Assembly: GCA_009733575.1 (NCBI GenBank)
Contig: ML769544.1
Coordinates: 10,012 to 74,011 of the forward strand
Origin: Gymnopus androsaceus JB14
Taxonomy: Eukaryota > Basidiomycota > Agaricomycetes > Agaricales > Omphalotaceae
Reading direction: 5' to 3'
Length of the DNA stretch: 64,000 nt
Part shown: piece after piece, positions 1 to 10,264 of the stretch
Layout of the letters: the number at the start of each line of letters is the position of its first letter
Numbering within the stretch: the stretch's first letter is position 1
The notes under the pieces: model-generated
Databases searched by the model: none
What the model was told of the DNA's origin: nothing
What the model saw: the letters and a program-made list of their open reading frames with translations, nothing else
Translations under genes and position numbers: made by a program

Positions 1-871
1 ATCAAAGTAACGGGTAGAATATTTCACGAAAAATAATGTCATACATTTTTCATCATTTAATGTACATCTTACTGAAAATTGGCTGTTTTTACTCCATGGA
101 CGTACTTTTAGCACATATTTTTACTACTTGTGGGTACTTGATGATAATTTTTAATTCCAATGTGTACTTTACCAGCATTGAATTTGATATGCTGCTAGGT
201 TCCACTTATAGGTATCTCTGCTCTGGCCACTCAGTTGTGTATATCTGAAACTGTTGATTCTACTTGCATACCTTCCCAGTGTACTCTTGAGCTTTTGGTA
301 GCATACTCTTGAGCTCCAGTGGTGTACTCTTGAGCTCCTGTGGCATACTCTTGAGCTTCTCTGATCTACGTCTGAGAGAATTTCAGGCAAGCATACGGGA
401 ACAGCTCCTCAAATGCAACAAGAGCATCACTTCCCCCCTTGCTCATCCTACCCATCTGCTCCCTGTACCTCTCTTTCGCAGTGTTTGTGATGGTGTCAAA
501 TAAAAATGTAAACTTGTTATTCACAGCAGAATTCCACTTATATTGATATATATAACTTCTATGATAGTCAAAATTATTTTCTGAACAAGTCAAAAATTCT
601 AAGTTAAATTGAGGCAAGTGGGCGCTTAAGCCAACTGTGCCAAAACCACGAGATTATTCACCAGTCACCGCATTTGCGGCACTTTGATTGACTTCATCAT
701 CAAACATTGTTGTGAGACACTAAGGCGAATGGGGCCGAGTCTAGTAAATATGGGCAACTTACTGTTGACTAAATAACCAAATGCTTCTCTCTTTCTTTCT
801 CATTCTTCAAAGAAAAGAAAAAAAACATCCGCAATACATTTATATTGCTGCTCAAAGATGGGAAGACAAGA
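1..871. other. AT-rich gene-free stretch
   Basis: I see no convincing gene here. The only open stretch with any protein-like look is a minus-strand frame at about 366-617 (83 codons), with no recognisable domain. A short sequence GGGCGCTTAAG at about 623-633 matches the subterminal motif of the two TA-flanked elements at 2,958-3,645, so a decayed member of that family may lie here. A 22 bp tandem repeat is listed separately. Confidence 0.6.
279..358. repeat. Four-copy tandem repeat of about 22 bp
   Basis: The unit (G)TGTACTCTTGAGCTCCTGTG or its variant CATACTCTTGAGCTCCAGTG occurs four times head to tail with a few substitutions per copy. It lies outside any gene and has no evident function. 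Confidence 0.7.
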
Positions 872-941
872 GCGTGGGAATGTGCAGGAAAAGCTGCTGC
901 AACTTTGACATTGCAGCAGCTTTTCCTGCACATTCCTACGC
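872..941. repeat. Near-perfect 31 bp hairpin with 8-base loop
   Basis: Bases 872-902 and 911-941 are reverse complements with a single mismatch, separated by the loop CTTTGACA. The arms contain GTGCAGGAAAAGCTGCTGCA. It could be a very small foldback element or the stem of a hairpin RNA. The sequence shows only the perfect fold, not whether it is transcribed. Confidence 0.8.
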
Positions 942-1313
942 TTCACTCATCATTTGCACAAAAGAAACTTGAAACTCATATGAACAACTTGAAGACAAAG
1001 CAATGGTGGTAAAAAGACAGTAGTAGATGATGAAGTCAGTGACACGTTCACAGGTCCAAGAAGTACATGATCCTGGGGTCAGTGAATGTCAACAGGTCTC
1101 AACCAATGCTCAACTGGTGTCAACCAGATTCACCGGGACTCACAGGATCAGTAGCTTCCCCAAGTACTTTCACAACTCACACTCAACAAGAAATAAGTTG
1201 ATCAACTAGAATATTTGACCCTTTGAGTACAATATCGCTACACAAACCATGGAATACCCAAAGTACAATGTAAGCTTATCCAGTACCTTGTTACAATGAA
1301 AAATACCATCATA

Positions 1314-1520
1314 GAATACATCCGATAGACTACACTACAGATGCAAATGCACTTTAGAGAGGCATGAAACAATGTTCCGTTGTCATGCATTTGTCATTTT
1401 AGACTTGAGGACTCACAAATGTAAGCAAGCAACGCAGGTACTTGTCTGGACCTCCGTCACAAGTTCAGTGACCTTATTCAAGTGCATTTGCATCTGTAAT
1501 GTAGCCTATTGGATGTATTC
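1314..1520. mobile_element. Small inverted-repeat element (MITE-like), 41 bp arms
   Basis: The left arm 1314-1354 and right arm 1480-1520 are inverted copies with about four mismatches, starting GAATACATCC and ending TGCAAATGCACTT on the inner side. The roughly 125 bp interior codes for nothing. I could not see a target-site duplication at the arm ends, so the true boundary may lie slightly further out. Confidence 0.65.
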
Positions 1521-1590
1521 CACTACTCAGAATTCTTCCAAATAAATTTATTATGCTGTGATAACTGGAATCTTCAAATGGTGTTACAAT

Positions 1591-2104
1591 CAGTGTTCTA
1601 CCATAAGCCCTTAAATAACAATCTCAAAATCTTTAGGGCTTAAGCCCATTTAAGGCCTTAATTTAAGGCCTTAATTAAGCCTTAGGTTGATGATTGATTT
1701 TTTTCTATTTTTAAACTGACCATGTCAGGCCAGTGCCACAGGAAAGTAATGAAATTTTGTGTTATACAAAATACTTCTACATTATAATTTATAATTTATT
1801 CTTCATTATTGCCAATCTTGTTAGCACCTTCAACAGCCCAGTGCAACACCAGTGTCTCCATAAACTCTGTGATTCATCAACTAAGTATCCTTCTGGATTA
1901 TTGATTGATTATGGAAATATCAAGTAAAAGGTAGAAAAATGAGAGTTTATTGAATATTCCTACATATTTCCCTTTTGGCTTGGGACACAGCCACTTAAGC
2001 CTTTGTTAAGGCCTTAAGGGATCCAAGGAAAATCCTGAAGCCTTAACATAAGGCCTTAACTTAAGGCCTATGTACTTAAGGCTTAGGCCTTTGGTAGAAC
2101 ACTG
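1591..2104. mobile_element. hAT-like non-autonomous element with AAGGCCTTAA subterminal repeats
   Basis: The ends CAGTGTTCTACCATAAGCC (1591) and its inverted counterpart finishing GGTAGAACACTG (2104) form TIRs of a hAT-like type. Both subterminal regions are packed with the palindromic motif TTAAGGCCTTAA and its half-sites (about 1,636-1,680 and 1,995-2,085), the kind of arrangement that hAT transposases bind. The TTACAAT left of the element recurs 3 bases beyond the right end, a possible but imperfect duplication. There is no coding capacity. Confidence 0.65.
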
Positions 2105-2957
2105 GAACTTACAATTTACTGCAAAAAATAAACATGCTCAAATCTCTGATGTTGTTAGTGTTGCACCTTAGGCTTGACTAGACAACTACAATGCACTATA
2201 TTAGAAGGTAATAGCTACAGTATTTACTGAGATATGACCAAAAAGTGTTGAAGGCTCGGAGCACACAAAAAAGTCCATGAGAGTGGAAAGTCAAGGGCGG
2301 CAATCTTTTATGAAAACAGCAATAAAGCTGACAATGCTGCAACTCAAAGTCCCCAATATTGGGAATAATATGAGCATTGCGTATTGGGCATTTTGGGAGT
2401 GTTCAAATGTATTCTTGAAGCACAAGTTCCTAAGTGTCCGTTTCTCCTTATCATGCTAATTCTTTCAAGTTTTTTCATCTCGTCAAAGAACTTTGACCTC
2501 TTCGCAAAGAGGGACCTTGTCACAATTTGCTCTTGGCCACTCAAGTAACATAGTTTGGCAAGAATGGCAGATTCCAGTGATTCTGGCCCTTACTGAGTAA
2601 TCAAAATCATTCCCACGGAAAATACGCACTTCGGTGGCGCTTTATTGTCGGGAGACTGACGTGGGAGCGTAGCTCTAAATCAGTTCTAAATCCTATATTT
2701 TACAAATCATGGAATCTGGATTCTGGATTCCAGATGCCATTGCCGAACAGACTGTTGGTTTGTGCAGAGATCAGTGACGGTTCTGCAGGAGCTTCCGGGG
2801 TCCTGTAGCCATGCGCTATGCCTGGAAGAATTCTCAAGATCAAGCACCACAGATCGCACGGAATGTCAAAAACTGTACCTATGACTCGCTATGACCCGCA
2901 TGTTCACTGTTCAGATACTGTAAGGCAAAAAATGAAACAAAACTTCCGCTTTATCTA
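2105..2957. other. Intergenic stretch, nothing recognised
   Basis: Only short frames of up to 66 codons with no recognisable domain are present. The sequence is moderately AT-rich and sits between two TIR elements. Confidence 0.5.
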
Positions 2958-3200
2958 CAGTGACGGCAACTATTGATGCACACCCCCAAATCGGGAAGGT
3001 GGGCGCTTAAGTGTTGTTCTTCAGCGTACTGCTCAAAAGAATCATGATTTTTGAGATTATGAGTACTGCGTAATGCTTAATAGGTGTGATTTTCACGCGA
3101 GGAAGTCCAACGGGCTTTTTTTCGATGAGACATGGGGTTCAAAGCACTTAAGCGCCCATCGGCCCGATTTGGGGGTGTGCATCAATAGTTGCCGTCACTG
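2958..3200. mobile_element. TA-flanked MITE, Tc1/mariner-like ends (243 bp)
   Basis: The left end CAGTGACGGCAACTATTGAT (2958) is perfectly inverted at the right end (3181-3200), and both are bordered by TA (2956-2957 and 3201-3202). A 5'-CAGT end with a TA target is typical of the Tc1/mariner superfamily. The arms continue inward through a C/G run and GGGCGCTTAAG. The element has no coding capacity, so it would depend on a transposase elsewhere. Confidence 0.8.
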
Positions 3201-3206
3201 TACATA

Positions 3207-3645
3207 CAGTGACAGCGGAAATTGATGAACCACCCCAAATTGGGAAATCGGGCGCTTAAATTGCTCAATGAGCTCGTTTTCAATGACATTGGCAGCCTGA
3301 GGGCTCAATTAAGTTTGTAAATTTCACAGTGCAAAGTAGATAGGTAACCAAAAAAAAATGGCATTCTACCAAGAAGATTGCCAAAAATAGACTGTAAAGT
3401 GCGAAATTAGGCCAGTCGCAGGTGAAACAGCTTTTAGCAGCTTTTTTGTCATTTTCTGAACCAATTATCCATCTAGTATTGATTTTTTTTGTATGCATAG
3501 GCTATGATACAGTGTAAAATAAATTTACAAAACTTATTTGAGCTCTCAGGCTGCCGGGGTCGTTGAAAACGAGCTTGTCGAGCAATTTAAGCGCCCAGTT
3601 TCCCAATTTGGGGGGGGGGGGGTTCATCAATTTCCGCCGTCGCGT
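3207..3645. mobile_element. Second TA-flanked MITE of the same family (439 bp)
   Basis: It begins CAGTGACAGCGGAAATTGAT only 6 bases after the previous element and ends with a diverged inverted copy near 3,620-3,645. TA borders both sides (3205-3206 and 3646-3647). The inner TIR again carries GGGCGCTTAA and AATTTGGGGTGG, and a run of 12-13 G lies at about 3,610-3,622. The right terminus has several substitutions compared with the left, so this copy is older than its neighbour. Confidence 0.75.
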
Positions 3646-4044
3646 TATCGGAACACATACCGAGTGAGGCATTGTTTTTGTCGCTGCTCCTGGGAATCAC
3701 ACGAAGATGTACCCTACTCTACTATTCAAAAACCAGCTTGTACAGGGCTAACTTTCCCTCAAAATACACTACTTAGTCTTGTCATTCAAGACCATCAGTG
3801 AAAAGCTAATCTTTCCCTTCAGTGCTCATGCACCTCGTCACTCCGTCATCGACGTGTTGTAGTTTCCCTTCCCAAAACAATTGAATAAGTAAGTAATTGT
3901 GTATTATAAACTGCGGGCCAAACGCGAGCTCTAGAAATTTTACTAGGACCCTCAGAGTGATCTCGCTCTATACGGGGAATGATGATGCCCGAACTGCTTG
4001 TATCCACGATGATGATGCATCTATGGAGATTTTTCAGATGAGTG

Positions 4045-5614
4045 TCAGAGTCGACGTTGAATAAAAAATTCGCCAGTCGTACCTGGAAACTCCCAAACCA
4101 TTGCTCCAGCATCTACATGATGTGTATGCAAATGAGAAAACAATTAATCTTCAAAAGTACGCATGCTACTCACTCCAACCTGAATTCTTGGCAGTTGCCA
4201 GACAACTCGCAAGGGTCGACGTGCTCATGAACCCATTGGAAGCGTCACCAGTAGTTGCTGGTTTTCCTATGACCAGTTTGTTCAATGGGACACCGCTAGC
4301 AGCGATCTGGAAAAGAGCAGAGTTTGGCCACGTAGAAGAAGAGCTAGTTAAGAGCCCCGCGCAAGTAGTGTACTCAGTAATTCCCTCTGTATACATAGCG
4401 AGGTAGGTTTTCACTTGTCAAATGCATCCACAAAAAGTTGAGAGTAAAGCACGCACGATTGTAAAACTAGATATGTATTGTAAGTAAGGAAGTGAAACAG
4501 AGTGAATTTAACACATACCTGTACATTGTACCAATCTATCAAGCTACCGACAGTCGAATCGACTTTGAGATATGCCCCTCCACCGAACTTCCCCGGTGAA
4601 AACCTGGTATGTATGTTGAGGTCAAGAGTCTTGCGGAGGCTTTACACTTACCACGGAGCGACAGCTGAAATAAACGGGATTAAGTAAGATGCACGAAGGA
4701 TGTGCTACATATGATCGCTTACGGGCGTGTGTTAAGATATACTGTCCTTGTGGGAGCTGCACGCGGAGTTGCTTGGTGAAGGATGCGAGCCACGCCTATG
4801 AACGAGGAGTTTAGTGGCAGAGCTTTGTGGATCATAATTCAGGTTACCTCGGCTTTACCATCGCCAGCATTGATTGCGTTGAAATCCTAAACGAGGATAG
4901 GATTAGAAGCTGTCACATAATACCAGTGCATCATATACTACTGTACTGACCTCATAGTCAACGTCCACGCCATCGAGTCCATATTGAATTACCCAGGCAG
5001 CCATCGTATTGGCAGTGGCAATCGGGTCAGCTCCAGTACTAGTGGGAGCGTCTGTCGAGCCAAACAGCGAAACCACAAGTTTAATTCCAGCAGCTTCATA
5101 TTGCGCTTTGATGGTCGCTCTTTGGGCTGAAGTGAGCTGCGTCCATTCCTCGGCCTGTTATGAATTAGAAACGAAAGAATATGGAGGATCGATCACCAAC
5201 TTTGTCGAATGCACCCTCAATGAGGAGGAATGAAAGTGCACTAAATAAAATAGACTATGAATAATTGATCGCTTATCCAAGGCATCCTCTCACAAGACAT
5301 TGAAACCCTAGGAAAACAGTTGAGATAGGAAGAGAATGGATTATTCCGCGGCTTACCGTGACTTCGGACACAGGCGGTGGTCCCGTAAGTCCAGACACGA
5401 ACCTATCGCTGTAGATAACCCAGTGAGGAGCATTGAATGCAGTCGCGGCAGTCGCGTTCAGAGGAGAAACAGCGTCCGTGCTGTTTGCAACGGTCGTAGT
5501 GGAACCCGTGGTGGGGCAAGCCTCTGTGCTGTAATTAGTCTCATTGACCGGTGAAGATATCACGCTAGACAGATAGGAAAGACCGAGTACAGAGAAGACG
5601 AGCAAAGCGAGCAT
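4045..5614 (-). CDS. GH18 chitinase-like glycoside hydrolase, copy 1
   Basis: Secreted glycoside hydrolase family 18 protein, expected to cleave beta-1,4-GlcNAc linkages in chitin. The start at 5614 gives a hydrophobic signal peptide (MLALLVFSVLGLSYLSSVIS). Splicing about nine short introns joins a protein of roughly 338 residues. The strand-2 segment reads GFNVFALSFLLIEGAFDK. The catalytic DxxDxDxE motif is DGVDVDYE near residue 170, with Glu as the general acid. Later come LIDWYNVQFYNQG and GVPLNKLVIGKPA, then a terminal GAMVWEFPG strand and stop at 4045-4047. Every intron used here has an equivalent in the paralog at 10,265-11,763, so the two arose by duplication. The last ~15 residues differ from the paralog. 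I see no reading-frame damage. Family assignment is firm; substrate is inferred from the family. Confidence 0.88.
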
Positions 5615-6370
5615 TTCCGAGGTGAGGAGTTGGGGAACCTATCTGGCCAGAGGATCCGCATTTATACCGAATCCTACATGCTACTCTATATTTCAGAAGA
5701 GCGAGAACGTAAAGATCCAAGTGTGGTCCATAACGTTCAACAGTTGCTCAGGTTGTTTCCACCGGACGCATAGAATCCAAGTGGCCAATTAGCTATGCAC
5801 ACTATGCGGTAAACTTCCTTAAACAACGAATTCTCATAGAGAAGCACAGCGGCACTACCAGGACGACTGAGCTTGAAGGAAGTCATGTATTGAAGAAGAA
5901 GAACAGACCAAAAACCGAATCGAAAACTCCGATACATAGATAGATATTCGCCACGTCCTTGCTTTGTTTCGGAATATCATTGGTGCAGTGAGCCAGAAGG
6001 TTTGGCTTGGCATGTTCCAAGAATATGTTACTGGCTTGCTTGAGCGACCTCCCGCCTACTTGGGTTTCCCCAATAGCTCATCCGACGAACTTCCGTTTTC
6101 AAGACGTCCGAAAGAAGGATGCTACGTGTCGCCGCTGCAAGCTGCTAGAAGGCTGAGTACACACAATCATTTCGACGTGGCATATACACGTCCGCCAGAC
6201 GTGTCATTGACGTTGACGGAGGTTCTGGAGGAAGACCGGCATTCAGCGCTTAGAATAACTCAACGAGTCCATCCGAGTATAGGAAGCCAACTAGAGACTC
6301 ATTTATTATTTCTCGGAGATTTGAGATAACAACGGTATGGAAAAAAATACTCTGAAAGGTAAGCAGTAAA
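5615..6370. other. Intergenic region between GH18 copy 1 and the Tra2-like gene
   Basis: It contains the promoter side of the GH18 gene and the 3' side of the minus-strand RRM gene. An open plus-strand frame at 5964-6329 (121 codons) has no recognisable domain and is probably chance. Confidence 0.5.
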
Positions 6371-7804
6371 TTAATACCTTCTATCCCTCTCCCTATCGTA
6401 CCGGTCGTAGCGGTCATAGTCATCACGATAGCCTCGGTCGTCTCTGTCACGATAACCTCGGTCATCTCTGCGGCTATCTCGCTCACGATAGCGATCGCGA
6501 TCGCGGTCTCTATCGTCTCTGCGGCTGCTACCTCTGTAGTCATCGTAGCGACTGCTTCGCGCGTACCTGGATATCCATCAGCTTCTACACTTTTTCATTT
6601 CCAGAGACTGTTAGACCGCACCTACTATCGTAAGGCCTAACCTCATAGGGTCCTGGTATGATGATTAGATATGTACAAGGGAGTAAGAAAGGAGAGATGC
6701 AAAACGTACGATCTCGAGGACGTCGCTTACTTGGACCATGGTATCTGCCGGGTGTCGGCGTTCGAGCCCTTCCACGACGTGCCTATGAAAGAGGATTCAG
6801 TGTGGGATATCACCTTGAACGATATATAACATACCCGAACGACGGTGATTACTTTGCCCATGAGCTCAGTACCATTGAGGGCGGCTATAGCAGCATCTGC
6901 TTCCTATACAAATCGCATTAGTGAAATTTCTGTGCCATAGCATCATTATATTTGCCTCTCTACTCTCCATGGTCACAAATCCGAAAAGACGAGAGTCCCC
7001 TGTATACGTCAGCGTCAGGTGGTGTATAGAGAGAACAAGAGGTTATTCACGAGTATGTGGGTCGTATCTATGATTAGACGGCGTCGTCAGTTGGTTTTGG
7101 AGAGCGGACATGATATTGTTTGAGAATCGTACACCACAGATACTTTTTCGACCTGAAAGCAAGGGTGAACAAGCTGGAAAAAAAGTAACACAACTACTCA
7201 CTCTGCCAACTTTAGCAAAAGCGGACTCGAGCTCGCGATTGTCCACCCTGCTGTGCAACCCAGAAACATGCAAATTATTCCCTGGGTTATCAGCATCAGG
7301 CTCAGTCCCAGAACGTCTAGTACTATCGTCAATACTTGGAGATTTCCCAAGAGTAAGGACATACGCTCTGTCTCTGTCTACGGGACTCCTACTCCTGCTC
7401 GCACGAGGAGGTGCTCCATTGCCATTAGTATATTCTGCTTGAACATCTTGGGCAGGCATACTAATACCGTCGGCAGAGTTTGAAGTATCGGTCTCTTGAG
7501 ATTGCCAAGCTGGATATGGTGAACAGTTAGGGTGTGGTCGGTGGAAAGATCGGAAGTTGAATCGAAGTCGGAGGAAACTACTGGGTCGGAAAAGCGAGCC
7601 GAAATGCAGACTGGTCGCCAAAAATGCGAACATATTTTTCGAGTACTTTCAGCGTCGTCAAATGGTCGGCCGTAAGCCGCGAAGAAAAATCGAATCGAAA
7701 GGGCGCGAAATGAAGTCGAAAAAAAGCTCGGTGACAATCATACTTGAGGCGTGCACTTGTCGAGCCTGAGAGTCGTTGAGTGTTGAGCACGTACCGTTAT
7801 CCAT
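6371..7804 (-). CDS. Tra2-like SR-type RNA-binding protein (one RRM, RD/RS-rich tail)
   Basis: Likely nuclear splicing regulator of the Transformer-2 type. From ATG at 7804 a 10-base first exon (MDN) is joined across an intron of about 280 bp to AWQSQETDTSNS. There follow an RS-containing N-terminal part (RASRSRSPVDRDR) and the RRM: NPGNNLHVSGL carries RNP2, then VEKVSVVYDPHTRDSRLFGF with RNP1-type aromatic residues, and ADAAIAALNG. The tail is a charged RDD/RYRERD/YDRYD repeat ending DRERDRRY before the stop at 6371. The NPGNNLHVSGL linker and the RD/RS-rich ends on both sides are hallmarks of Tra2 proteins. One intron (6904-6955) can only be spliced in frame with a GC donor, AGAGAG|GCAAAT. 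No frame damage was seen. Splicing role is known for the family and inferred here. Confidence 0.85.
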
Positions 7805-7977
7805 TGATTGAGAAGGTGAAGGTGGTGAAGATTTGAGTTCAGCGTGGCATCGGCACAGCCATCATGCCTTTACTTGAGCGTACTTACTTACACCGAGAGA
7901 GAAGTCAAAGCAAGTCAATTCATGCAATTAAATCAATACATAAATCTACAGTATATACACAAATAGTCCAGTCGACT

Positions 7978-9952
7978 TCAAAGCGAATGAGAATGATAAT
8001 GCGGTACAAATTTATGGAGGATTTCTTTCCACCTCTCATAGCTTCCAGCGACAACGGGTTGATACATGTTTCCTTTCCCTAGTTTCACGCTTCCACGAAA
8101 AGGAAGGCCACTAAGCTCCATTCCATCTGTGGGTTCTGGCCCCTCAAAAGGAATTCCGTGCACATCCACTCCAACCGCCGCCGTACCAAGGAGTCCAGCC
8201 ACAGCGCCTTTTCCGAAAACGATCTATGATAATTGAGCTTGTGGACAGCGATTCAGGAGAAATAGGGAACTTACCTTACTGACGAAATTGCTGAATTCCT
8301 TTTCCCTTCCAGGTAAAACGTTGAGTGGTACATCAACGATCTTGGCGGATACAGCAAAGGTAGACCCATCTTCCTCTTCCGGCTCTACTGACACAGAGCG
8401 GGAGCTGAGCCAATCATCAGGTCTTATATGACCGAACGCTCCCCGGGGGAACTCGGGAGTATCAATGTGAATATCCTCAGGGACCTCGCCATCGAAGACC
8501 AATACATCTGGTAGAACACGCTTCACGTCCAAGTCGATATTCATACCTTTCGGCAGAACAACGTGTGCCAAAACCGTCCCGCTGGCCAAGAATGGGGTTC
8601 CAGGCTTAATCTTCATATCGTGAATAGTGACATTACGAAGAATTCGAGGTTTAGGATCTGGACCGGGGAACGGAATCTCGACAGTTAGATCTGAAATGAG
8701 TGGGGTGGATATGGAGATTGGATTAGAATGGCCGGAGAGATATCGAGTTAAAAAGGTGGATAGAACTGGAAATGCATTTGGTGGAAGAGACAAAACATGC
8801 CCAGTAATGCCAAGAGTGATATTGGGATGAGTTAAGCTAAAAGGGTCGGTTTGAACCGAGGCAATTGGTATGGTCGAAGAGTTTGACAATAGAGAGACAA
8901 TGAAAGGAAATGTTGGCGTCGTAACGTTAATCATGGCAGGGGCAGGATCAACAACGGTCGCAACTGCCTGTATGGTCAATTTATCCGCATCGGTGGCGAG
9001 CTGAAATGACTGAAGCGTGACTAGCTCAGCAAGAGATGGTATAGGTGCGTTCCGACCAGGATGAGGAAATCCGGGCAGCTCGGGAACTGCACAACACAAT
9101 CAGCTCAAGAACGGAACAGTTCAGCCAAACACACCTTGCATGGAGAAGCCAGTTTTAACGTTTAGTCAGCTGACGATGAAGTCTGTGCTTCCAGCTGGTT
9201 CCAGCCAGTTCTCCACCACGGACGTCGACCGTTGGCACTTCGGTTTTGACCACCATTTGCCCATTTCTCCAGGAATCCCGAACGAAATGAAGTAAATCCG
9301 ATGTATTCGAAGTGGGTCGTATGAATATGGGCGCGGAGATTGGTTGTAGCCACGTAAGTTCCGTCGGTGGATCTACGGTGAGAGGATTTCTAGAGGAGGA
9401 ATGTCGATAGTGGCGAGTAGCACCGGAGGATCTGAGCGGGAGAGGATGGTAACCGTGGAAGTCCAGATAGATACAGTGTCCAAGTTTCGGATTCCTGAAC
9501 GACCAAAAGACTTCCAGATCTTGTCCAATATGCCGTCCTCTGGGTCAGAATTAACTCCCACTACTGGCTCCTGCATCTAATCCAATTCTCCCTTCCACAT
9601 TTACCCAAATTCCTTCAGAAATGGAAATGTTTAAAACGTCCAACCTATCAGGTCCCTGAAGAACGAGTGCCTCGTGAAGTATGTCATCAGGCGACATATC
9701 TGATGCCCGAGAGGAATATGACCAGGCCAGTAGGACCAATAAAACTAGTGCAGATATACATATTAGTAGAGTTGCAAGAAATATACAAACAAGTCGCCGT
9801 CGCAGCCGCCTTCGAGTGTCTAGAGGAGCTGAGTCCTCTGAGCGAGCGGAACTTGAGGAACCATTTGCGAGAAGTGGCGTGCGTTCGGTAACGTCGCGGG
9901 CCTTGCCCTTGCCTTTGTTAGCAGTGAGCGTAGCTTCACTTTCGTCGGACAT
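7978..9952 (-). pseudogene. Tag1/DUF3712-like vacuolar membrane protein, reading frame disrupted
   Basis: The frame resembles the fungal DUF3712 proteins related to yeast Tag1 (YLR173W), a vacuolar membrane protein that helps end autophagy. The N-terminus (start 9952) is a cytosolic tail with ERTPLLA, a dileucine-type sorting signal, then one membrane segment (LVCIFLATLLICISALVLLVLLAW). The rest is a long lumenal beta-rich region with several N-glycosylation sequons, e.g. NVT and NSS, ending HYHSHSL at 7978. The 8,224-9,087 block is one long clean frame (PELPGFPHPGR to FSNFVSK), followed by a short final exon. Upstream the frame shifts by one base near 9,565 (GLDAGA to VVGVNSDPEDG), again near 9,395 and near 9,225, and an in-frame TGA lies at 9,166-9,168. 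It may be a decaying gene or an intact gene with assembly indels; the long conserved blocks favour the latter or a very recent loss. Confidence 0.6.
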
Positions 9953-10264
9953 GAAGCAGTGTTATGACAATGGAAGGAAAGTTGGGACAGAGTGCTTAAT
10001 GTACGTCATATCGTTTAGCGCCCTATATAGACGCCTTCTCCTCGTAGTACCAGGCTACCAGCCGCATTAGACCACGCACATTCTTGCTCGCAACAGAGAG
10101 CAATTTGTTCGGACAGAGTCGAAATGGCTTAGAGGAATGGGGGCATGCATAGCATGTCGAAAGCATGATGCTACCTTAAGGTTTATGTAGATAGATATTT
10201 ATTCCTCCCCCTTGAGCTCTAGGATGTCACAAGCATATAAGTATACATAGGAAATATTTATAAT
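9953..10264. other. Intergenic spacer
   Basis: This spacer holds the promoter side of the Tag1-like gene and the 3' end of GH18 copy 2. I see no gene in it. Confidence 0.5.

Noticed and set aside
5964..6329. 121-codon plus-strand frame between GH18 and the Tra2-like gene
   Set aside because: No domain and no splice partners; its 3' end approaches the convergent Tra2-like gene. Treated as chance.
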